A DNA stretch of 15,163 nt from an uncultured Clostridium sp. (GTDB lineage Bacteria; Bacillota; Clostridia; TANB77; CAG-508). Below the pieces are notes generated by a model. It searched no databases and was not told the origin of the DNA. It saw nothing but the letters and a program-made list of their open reading frames with translations. The translations under genes were made by a program, and so were the position numbers. The stretch covers positions 1 to 15,163 of the forward strand of contig USJO01000027.1 of NCBI GenBank assembly GCA_900555075.1, written 5' to 3'. This document shows, piece after piece, positions 6,981 to 12,399 of this stretch. The first letter of the stretch is position 1. Every line of letters starts with the position of its first letter.

Positions 6981-7710
6981 TCATACATTAAATGCAATTA
7001 TGCCTAAAGTAAATCCAATAATATTTCCTATAAATCCTATTCTACCCTTATATAATTTATTAGACTCTGGTATTAGCTCTCCTGAAACTATGTATAACAT
7101 TGCACCTGCTGCAATTGCCAAACAAGTACTGATCATCCCATCTGAAATTTGACCGACCCACGCTCCGAAAAATGCTCCTATTCCTGTTGTAATTCCTGAT
7201 AAAAATGTATAATTTAAGGCCTTTGTTTTACTCATTCCTCCATTTTTCATTGGAATAGACATAGATAATCCTTCTGGAATATCATGAAGCAAAATAGCAA
7301 TTGCTAATGAGTATCCTAGTTTGATTGATGCTCCGAATCCTGACCCTATTGCCAATCCTTCTGGGAAGTTATGCAACGCTAAACCTATCCCTACTATGAT
7401 GCCTGTATTTAATAATGAATTATTTCCAGCCTTTGTATGTCTTTTTTTAATAAAGCTATCGCAAAAAAGCATTATTATAACTCCACATAAAGTGCCAATT
7501 ATTGTATTTACAACTCCTGCCATACCTATTGCTTCAGGAACTAAGTCAAAACAAATTATAGCCATCATAAGCCCGAGCCGCAAGTTGCAAAATAAAGCTT
7601 AAAAATCTATTAGAGTTTCTTTTCCAGGTAACACCTATAATGCCTCCAATAGTAGTCCCAAAAGTGCCAAAAAATAAACCTATTAATGTAGTTTTAAGTA
7701 AATAATTCAT
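6981..7710 (-). CDS. zupT: ZIP family metal transporter, read through a +1 frame change at CGG
   Basis: Membrane importer of divalent metals (zinc, iron or manganese) of the ZIP/ZupT family. The ATG at 7710 has AGGAGGG upstream. The first 45 residues (a first membrane helix and RFLSFILQLAA) end at GCT CGG (7573-7575); unshifted reading gives only 54 residues. Skipping the C continues as GLMMAIICFDLVPEA, part of a conserved ZIP helix, then the metal-binding motifs LHNFPEG (112-118) and HDIPEG (142-147) and further helices to residue 242, a normal family length. An in-frame ATG a few codons after the break (MMAII) could only make a protein lacking its first helix. It follows rplS by 62 bases with no clear promoter or terminator between, so it is likely co-transcribed. 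The gene symbol reflects family resemblance; substrate is unknown. Confidence 0.88.
7573..7575 (-). other. CGG +1 frameshift site in zupT
   Basis: Reading GCG GCT CGG GCT on the - strand, the old frame ends nine codons later. Skipping the C of CGG gives GGG CTT ATG ATG, restoring LAA-GLMMAI of the ZIP helix. This is the only one of the sites followed by G rather than A. Confidence 0.88.
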
Positions 7711-7772
7711 ATTTCCCTCCTAGTTTTACATTAATAGGTTACTCAGTTACACTTGTACTTATTCCCGTTTTA

Positions 7773-8309
7773 TTATTTATTTTCCTTTGTTGTAGTTTCT
7801 TCTGTTACTGTATCTGTAGCCTCTTCGGTTACTGTATCAACTGTTTCTTCTACAACTGGCGCTTCTGTTTCTACTGCTGGGGCTTCTTCTGGAGCTGAAG
7901 CTATTTCTTCTGCTACTTCTTCTGCTATATCTTCTTTAAGCGTTATTTCATTAGTTTCAATTCTTGCTCCTACTTGTTCTTTTGTCTTAGCAGATTTTCC
8001 AACTCTGTCTCTTAAATAGAATAATTTTGCTCTTCTTGCTTTACCTACTCTTGTTACTTCTACTTTTTCAACTGCTGGTGAGTGAATTAAGAATGTTTTT
8101 TCAACACCTACTCCTGAAGCTATTCTTCTAACTGTAAATGTCTTGTTAATTCCTCCTCCTTGTACTTTGATTATTATTCCTTCAAAAATTTGGATTCTTT
8201 CTCTGTTTCCTTCTTTTACTCTTACATAAACTTTTACCGTATTACCAACTTTTAAATCTGGTATTTTATTTTTCATTTGCTCATGCTCAATTGATTTTAT
8301 GATATCCAT
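7773..8309 (-). CDS. rplS: 50S ribosomal protein L19 with an acidic C-terminal extension
   Basis: L19 of the large ribosomal subunit, located at the subunit interface. Residues 1-114 are the canonical protein: IPDLKVGNTVKVYVRVKEG, FEGIIIKVQG, TVRRIASGVGVEKTF, and the end RVGKARRAKLFYLRDR-VGKSAK. Residues about 118-178 form an extra tail rich in Glu, Val, Thr and Ala, with an internal near-repeat (VDTVTEEATDTVTEE); most L19 proteins end near residue 115-120. The ATG at 8309 has GGGAGG 8 bases upstream. Longer in-frame starts up to 8411 would overlap the restored trmD reading frame and are rejected. It lies 23 bases after the trmD stop in the ylxM-ffh operon. No CGG codon occurs. Confidence 0.95.
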   Translation of the reverse strand: MDIIKSIEHEQMKNKIPDLKVGNTVKVYVRVKEGNRERIQIFEGIIIKVQGGGINKTFTVRRIASGVGVEKTFLIHSPAVEKVEVTRVGKARRAKLFYLRDRVGKSAKTKEQVGARIETNEITLKEDIAEEVAEEIASAPEEAPAVETEAPVVEETVDTVTEEATDTVTEETTTKENK

Positions 8310-8332
8310 TTGATATCCTCCCTTCTTTATTT

Positions 8333-9014
8333 CTAACCTTTTACTTTCCATTTCTGGAATAAATCTGGTCTTTTTTGTTTTGTTATTTTTATTGATTGCT
8401 CTTTTCTCCATTCATCTATTTTTTGATGATTTCCGAGATTTTAAAACTTCTGGTACTTCTCTTTTTAAAAATTTTTCTGGTCTTGTATATTGTGGATATT
8501 CTAAAATATTATTTATAAATGATTCTTCTTCAATTGAATTACTGTTCAAAACTCCATCTACATATCTTGAAACTGCATCTATAAGCACCATTGCAGGAAG
8601 TTCTCCTCCTGTTAGCACATAATCTCCTATTGATATTTCCTCTGGATTTATTTCATCAATAACCCTTTGGTCTATTCCCTCATAATGCCCACAAATTAAA
8701 ATGAGATGTTGTTCTTTACTTAATTCTTGAACTTTTTTCTGGTCTAAAGTTTTTCCCTGAGGTGTTAAATATATTGTTTTTGCATTTTTCTCATAAACAC
8801 TTTTGTAGGTATCATATACAACATCTGGTCTTATTACCATTCCGGCACCTCCACCATATGGAGTATCATCTACCTTTTTGTGTTTGTCTTTTGAAAAATC
8901 TCTAATATTTATTAAGTTAATATCTATTATTTTTTTATCTAATGCTCTTCCTATAATGCTTTGTTTAATTGGCTCAAAGCTTTCTGGAAAGAGCGTTAAT
9001 ACATCTATTTTCAT
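8333..9014 (-). CDS. trmD: tRNA (guanine-N1)-methyltransferase, read through a +1 frame change at CGG
   Basis: SAM-dependent trefoil-knot enzyme making m1G37 in tRNAs, a modification that itself prevents +1 frameshifting. The ATG at 9014 overlaps the rimM stop (ATGA). Residues 1-193 show VDDTPYGGGAGM (48-59), ICGHYEGID (107-115), the knot segment SIGDYVLTGGELP (128-140), SRYVDGVL and YPQYTRPE. The frame breaks at TCT CGG (8433-8435); unshifted reading gives 200 residues lacking the C-terminal domain. Skipping the C continues as SGNHQKIDEWRKEQS and on to a TAG at 8333, giving 226 residues; GNH..I..WR is the family C-terminal motif. A Glu stands where E. coli has the catalytic Asp169 (EESF); whether this is usual in Clostridia I cannot say. 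Confidence 0.93.
8433..8435 (-). other. CGG +1 frameshift site in trmD
   Basis: Reading AAA TCT CGG AAA on the - strand, the old frame ends after six more sense codons at TGA. Skipping the C of CGG gives GGA AAT CAT CAA, restoring the TrmD-family SGNHQKI and 33 residues of C-terminal domain. Confidence 0.92.
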
Positions 9015-9517
9015 ATTAACCCATCCATTAACTTTACTACTATCTTTTTATTTGCAATATCAATATCTTTTATAACATCTTCTATTGCTGGAAGTAAAAT
9101 TTCTTTATCTTCATTATTTTTTACAGTATAAACATCATTACTTCCTGTTTGGAATACATCGATTACTTTCCCTAAAAACTCATTTTCATCTGTAAAAACT
9201 TTACATCCAATAATATCTACAATAAAATATGAATCTTCTTCAAGCTCTACAGCATCCTTTCTATTTATTTTAATATAGAAATTCTTAAACTTTTCAGCTT
9301 CGCCTATATCATCTATTCCTTCTAATTTTAATAGTACCATATTTTTGCTATATTTAACTTCTTGAATTTTAAATTCTACTAAATCCTTTTTTTCTTGAAT
9401 ATATACTGTTTTTAAATCTTCAAATCTAGTAATATCATCTGTTAATGGTATTACCTTTAAAAAACCCTTTAATCCACTTGTATTCACAATTTGACCAATT
9501 TCTAAATATTCTTCCAT
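9011..9517 (-). CDS. rimM: 16S rRNA processing factor RimM
   Basis: Assembly factor that binds S19 and helps mature the head of the 30S subunit. The 168-residue protein has the N-terminal RimM beta-barrel (IGQIVNTSGLKGFLKVIPLTDD) and a C-terminal PRC-barrel (about 95-168: SYFIVDIIGCKVF, LGKVIDVFQTGSNDVY, LLPAIEDVIKDID). The ATG at 9517 has AGGA nine bases upstream. It is tightly packed between khpA (6-base gap) and trmD (4-base overlap), the standard gene order. The frame is uninterrupted. Confidence 0.96.
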   Translation of the reverse strand: MEEYLEIGQIVNTSGLKGFLKVIPLTDDITRFEDLKTVYIQEKKDLVEFKIQEVKYSKNMVLLKLEGIDDIGEAEKFKNFYIKINRKDAVELEEDSYFIVDIIGCKVFTDENEFLGKVIDVFQTGSNDVYTVKNNEDKEILLPAIEDVIKDIDIANKKIVVKLMDGLI

Positions 9518-9523
9518 ATATAA

Positions 9524-9754
9524 TTATCCTATAAATTCTACAGAAACTCTTTTTTGTTCTTTAGCAGCTAAAGCCTTCATAACTGTTCTTATTGCAGCGG
9601 CTATTTTACCTTCTCTACCAATTACTTTTCCCATATCTGTATCTGCTACTTTTACTTCAAATACAATTGATTTTTCTCCTGCAACCTCTTTAACAGAAAC
9701 CTGTTCAGGAAATTCTACTAAACTTTTTATTATTGTCTCTAATGTTTCTTGCAT
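9524..9754 (-). CDS. khpA: KH-domain RNA-binding protein KhpA
   Basis: Small KH-domain protein that binds RNA, in several Firmicutes as a partner of KhpB/Jag, and affects cell division and envelope. The 76-residue protein is a single KH domain with the nucleic-acid loop GREG at 46-49 (MGKVIGREGKIAAAIRTVMKA). The ATG at 9754 has AAGGAGG upstream; longer in-frame starts reach into rpsP and are rejected. It lies between rpsP and rimM, its usual position. Confidence 0.94.
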   Translation of the reverse strand: MQETLETIIKSLVEFPEQVSVKEVAGEKSIVFEVKVADTDMGKVIGREGKIAAAIRTVMKALAAKEQKRVSVEFIG

Positions 9755-9821
9755 ATTTGCCTCCTTAAAATTTGTTTTTAATTTCTTTACTTTTATTTTT
9801 TCCCTTTTCCAAAGTAATGGC

Positions 9822-10049
9822 TTACATTTCAATTAAATGCTTAACTGTTTCTGTTGGTTTTGCTCCATTTTTGATCCATTTTTCGACTTTTTCTTTGTCT
9901 AAAACGATTTCTGATGGATTAGTCATTGGATTGTATGTTCCAATTTGTTCAATTATTTTTCCATCTCTTGGAGATTTTGAATCAGCAACAACTATGTGAT
10001 AGAATGGTGCTTTTTTCTTTCCTACTCTTTGTAATCTTATTTTTACCAT
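9822..10049 (-). CDS. rpsP: 30S ribosomal protein S16
   Basis: S16 of the small ribosomal subunit, needed for 30S assembly. The 75-residue protein starts with the canonical MVKIRLQRVGKKKAPFYHIVVADSK (given here only in part: MVKIRLQRVG), followed by RDGKIIEQIGTYNP and the KNGAKPTETV motif near the C-terminus. It is slightly short for the family. The ATG at 10049 has GGGAGG. It is preceded by a 158-base leader with three inverted repeats, described separately, which may regulate or process the operon transcript. Confidence 0.97.
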   Translation of the reverse strand: MVKIRLQRVGKKKAPFYHIVVADSKSPRDGKIIEQIGTYNPMTNPSEIVLDKEKVEKWIKNGAKPTETVKHLIEM

Positions 10050-10207
10050 TTTAAATCCTCCCTTTTATTTTTTATATAAGAAAAGTGAAACTTCATTTCA
10101 CTTTGTCAAGAATGCTTCGCATTCCGACATATATAGGAAACTTTTCTTGTTATTGAAGTCAATTCCAAGGAGAACTTTCCTACATAATAAATTTAAAAAA
10201 TTAATAA
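10050..10207 (-). other. structured leader between ffh and rpsP with three inverted repeats
   Basis: The gap has no gene but three hairpins. Nearest rpsP is a perfect 9-bp stem, AAAGTGAAA (10082-10090) with TTTCACTTT (10096-10104), followed on the - strand by a T-rich stretch, so it could act as an attenuator. Next is GAATGC-TTC-GCATTC (10110-10124), closed further by GTC/GAC (10105-10107, 10126-10128); on the - strand its centre is GCGAAGC, known as an unusually stable DNA mini-hairpin. The third is an imperfect inverted repeat, 10134-10149 with 10165-10182. No promoter is convincing here. Confidence 0.65.
10074..10153. repeat. small structured intergenic element, copy B
   Basis: It begins with ATATAAGAAAAGTG (10074-10087) and ends with CTTTTCTTGTTA, matching the ends of copy A at 2165-2224. 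The internal sequence is different and longer, with two good hairpins. The pair looks like two diverged members of a dispersed family, or a MITE remnant with inverted ends AAGAAAAG/CTTTTCTT. Confidence 0.45.
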
Positions 10208-11557
10208 CTATTTTAAATTTTTAAGGCTATTCATATCTAAGCCTTTTAAAGCATTTTTCATTCCGCCTTTATTATTTTGCATTTTTTTCATTAATTTTTG
10301 TGTTGTTTCGTATGAGCTTATAAATTTATTTATGTCCTGTACTTTTGTTCCACTTCCTTTTGCAATCCTTTGACGTCTACTTGCATTTAGAAGTCTGGTG
10401 TTTTTTTTCTCCTTTGCAGTCATTGAGCATATTATTGCCTCAATCTTCACAAATTCTTTATCATCTACTTTTATATCTCCAAACTTATTCATTCCAGGTA
10501 TCATTTTTAAGAGAGATGAGAATGAACCCATTTTTTTCATTTGTCTCAGTTGAACTAAATAATCATCTAAATCAAATTCTCGTTTTTTAAGTTTCTTCTC
10601 TAGCTTTAATGTTTCTTCAGCATCAAAAGCCTCTTCAGCTTTCTCTATTATTGAAAGCATATCTCCCATGCCTAAAATTCTTGATGTCATTCTATCTGGA
10701 TGAAATTCTTCTATATCACTTAGCTTTTCACCATTTGTTGCAAATTTTATTGGCCTTCCGGTAATTTTCTTAACAGAAAGTGCTGCACCTCCACGTGTAT
10801 CGCCATCTAGCTTTGTAAGTATAACCCCATCTATTCCTAAATTTTCATTAAAAGTTTGTGCTACATTTACTGCATCCTGACCTGTCATTGAGTCTACTAC
10901 TAATAGTATCTCGTGTGGTTTAACATTTGACTTTACATTTTTTAGCTCCTGCATTAGTTCTTCATCTATATGAAGACGTCCCGCAGTATCTAGTATAATC
11001 ACATCATTTAACTTTGAATAAGCCTGTGATATGGCTTGTTTTGCTATACGCACTACATCTTTTGAATTTTCATTTGCAAATACTGGAATATTTAATTGAC
11101 TTCCTACTACTTGTAATTGTTTAATAGCAGCTGGCCTATATACGTCGCATGCTACAAGTAATGGCTTTTTACCTTGTTTTCTTAATAGATTTGCAAGTTT
11201 ACCACAAGTTGTGGTTTTTCCAGAACCTTGAAGTCCTACAAGCATTATAATTGTAGGTGGGTTTGGAGTAAAATTAATTCTACTTGTTACTCCTCCCAAG
11301 AGTTCTGTCATTTCATCCCTTACAATTTTCACAACCTGTTGTCCTGGAGTTAATGATTTTAATACATCTTGACCTAAGGCTTTTTTCTCTACTTCTGCTA
11401 TAAATTCCTTTACAATTTTATAGTTAACATCCGCTTCTAGCAAAGCTAGCTTTACCTCACGCATTACATCTTTTAAATCATTTTCAGTAATTCTTGCTTT
11501 ACCACTAAGTTTTCTTGTTATTTCTTGTAATCTTGTAGATAAACCTTCAAAAGCCAT
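10208..11557 (-). CDS. ffh: signal recognition particle protein Ffh
   Basis: SRP54-type GTPase that binds signal sequences and 4.5S/6S RNA and delivers nascent chains to FtsY at the membrane. The 449-residue protein has the N domain (1-90), the G domain with GLQGSGKTTTCGKLA (108-122), DTAGRLH (190-196) and TKLDGDTRGGAAL (248-260), and a methionine-rich M domain (from about 325) with MIPGMNKF, the RNA-binding SRRQRIAKGSGT, and a tail of KKMQNNKGGMKNALKG. Length is normal. The ATG at 11557 has GGAGG upstream. It follows ylxM by 29 bases, the usual regulatory partner gene. Arg is encoded here by AGA, AGG and CGT, never CGG. Confidence 0.98.
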   Translation of the reverse strand: MAFEGLSTRLQEITRKLSGKARITENDLKDVMREVKLALLEADVNYKIVKEFIAEVEKKALGQDVLKSLTPGQQVVKIVRDEMTELLGGVTSRINFTPNPPTIIMLVGLQGSGKTTTCGKLANLLRKQGKKPLLVACDVYRPAAIKQLQVVGSQLNIPVFANENSKDVVRIAKQAISQAYSKLNDVIILDTAGRLHIDEELMQELKNVKSNVKPHEILLVVDSMTGQDAVNVAQTFNENLGIDGVILTKLDGDTRGGAALSVKKITGRPIKFATNGEKLSDIEEFHPDRMTSRILGMGDMLSIIEKAEEAFDAEETLKLEKKLKKREFDLDDYLVQLRQMKKMGSFSSLLKMIPGMNKFGDIKVDDKEFVKIEAIICSMTAKEKKNTRLLNASRRQRIAKGSGTKVQDINKFISSYETTQKLMKKMQNNKGGMKNALKGLDMNSLKNLK

Positions 11558-11586
11558 TTTGTATATACCTCCATTTTTTCGTTTTT

Positions 11587-11934
11587 TTAGACAACACAGT
11601 TAAGTTCAGTTTTAATATGTTCTAGTATTTCTGCAATTTGTTTATCTGTAAACTTTGTTTGAATTTTTGTCAGCTCAGATAATATATCTGCTATTTTTTC
11701 TTCTTGCTTCATCGTTTTTTTCATAATTCCTAGCTTTTCTTCAAATTCGAAAAGTTTATTTTCCCCCTTCTTTATTATATCTCTTACAGCTTGCCTTGTA
11801 ATGCCTTCATTCTCTGCAATCTCTGAAAGAGACAAGTCTAGGTTATAATAGTTATCCATAATATCTAATTGTTTTTTAGTTAATAGCTTTCCATAAATTT
11901 CGCAAAGCATGCTAATTTCAACTTTTCTATCCAT
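11587..11934 (-). CDS. ylxM: YlxM family HTH protein, SRP-associated
   Basis: Small helix-turn-helix protein of the YlxM/p13 family, encoded next to ffh across Firmicutes and proposed to modulate SRP. The 115-residue protein has an HTH resembling sigma region 4 at about 18-58 (TKKQLDIMDNYY, LSLSEIAENEGITRQAVRD) and a charged helical tail. The ATG at 11934 has AGGTG upstream. It is the first gene of the long operon, directly after a TTGACA promoter. Confidence 0.93.
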   Translation of the reverse strand: MDRKVEISMLCEIYGKLLTKKQLDIMDNYYNLDLSLSEIAENEGITRQAVRDIIKKGENKLFEFEEKLGIMKKTMKQEEKIADILSELTKIQTKFTDKQIAEILEHIKTELNCVV

Positions 11935-11971
11935 AACTACTTCACCTTTTTAAAATTTGTAATGCTATTCT

Positions 11972-12000
11972 ACTTTACACTATTTTTTGTTATTTGTCAA
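11972..12000 (-). promoter_or_regulatory. promoter of the ylxM-ffh-rpsP-trmD operon
   Basis: A perfect TTGACA (11995-12000) is followed after 17 bases by TAAAGT (11972-11977) on the - strand. It lies about 38 bases upstream of the ylxM ATG and back-to-back with the promoter of the divergent zinc-ribbon gene. Confidence 0.6.
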
Positions 12001-12027
12001 GGTTTTTGGTAAAATTTACATTAAAAT

Positions 12028-12056
12028 TTGCATTTTTATGTAAATTATGGTACAAT
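12028..12056 (+). promoter_or_regulatory. promoter of the small zinc-ribbon gene
   Basis: TTGCAT (12028-12033) and TACAAT (12051-12056) are 17 bases apart. The leader (12057-12113) contains a short hairpin GCTC-TTA-GAGC (12092-12102) immediately before the AGGAGG ribosome binding site at 12103-12108. Confidence 0.65.
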
Positions 12057-12113
12057 ATACTTAGGTTTAGCGCTATGTTAAATCAATTATAGCTCTTAGA
12101 GCAGGAGGTTTTT

Positions 12114-12356
12114 ATGAAAATAAACTTCATTGTGAACTGGACTTGGCCTTTAGATGTGCAGTGTTCTTGTGGAACAGACTTTTCTCCAGAAACAGCTAAG
12201 GACTTTTATCGGACAAGGAATGAAAATTCTGAAATAGTGTACTTTACACAATGTCCTATCTGTGGTAAAAAGTTCATAATTCCAGCGCAAGACATTCCTA
12301 GCTTTATCCAAGATAACGTTGTTTTTAGGAATTTTCATTGGAATCACTTGGACTAA
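12114..12356 (+). CDS. small zinc-ribbon protein, unknown function
   Basis: I do not recognise this 80-residue protein. It has four cysteines in two pairs, CSCG (Cys17, Cys19) and CPICGKKF (Cys47, Cys50), the layout of a zinc ribbon, and Trp/Phe-rich ends. The ATG at 12114 has a strong AGGAGG, a promoter upstream and a terminator 11 bases after the stop, so it is an independent gene. Codon 33 is CGG (12210-12212), the only in-frame CGG in the window not at a frame break: the zero frame runs through it and keeps the second cysteine pair. A +1 shift there would give a 41-residue product with only the first pair. The gene may be foreign, may tolerate slow decoding, or may be controlled by this codon. 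Confidence 0.75.
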   Translation: MKINFIVNWTWPLDVQCSCGTDFSPETAKDFYRTRNENSEIVYFTQCPICGKKFIIPAQDIPSFIQDNVVFRNFHWNHLD

Positions 12357-12366
12357 ACAAGAGCAA

Positions 12367-12399
12367 GACACCGTTCTTACTGAACGGTGTCCTTTTTTT
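12367..12399 (+). terminator. terminator of the zinc-ribbon gene
   Basis: A perfect 10-bp stem, GACACCGTTC (12367-12376) and GAACGGTGTC (12382-12391), with a 5-base loop, C and T7. The opposite strand lacks a T-tract; the stop codon of the convergent ABC-F gene (12377-12379) lies in the loop. Confidence 0.92.

Noticed and set aside
7773..8411. A longer rplS starting at 8411
   Set aside because: The extra 34 codons have no ribosome binding site, do not resemble L19, and overlap the restored trmD C-terminus in another frame. GGGAGG precedes the ATG at 8309.
2552..8435. Gene decay or ordinary sequencing error as the cause of the frame breaks
   Set aside because: All breaks are +1, all at CGG, none in homopolymers, and the sequence on both sides stays fully conserved in each gene. 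Essential trmD is among them. Resequencing is still the decisive test.
2634..8435. Reassignment of CGG to another amino acid
   Set aside because: Reassignment keeps the frame; here the downstream frame is shifted by one base each time.
9524..9832. A longer khpA starting inside rpsP
   Set aside because: The ATG at 9754 has AAGGAGG and gives the usual 76-residue KhpA.
12377..12399. Terminator for the ABC-F gene on the - strand at 12367-12391
   Set aside because: The hairpin is followed by T7 only on the + strand; on the - strand the sequence after the stem is not T-rich.
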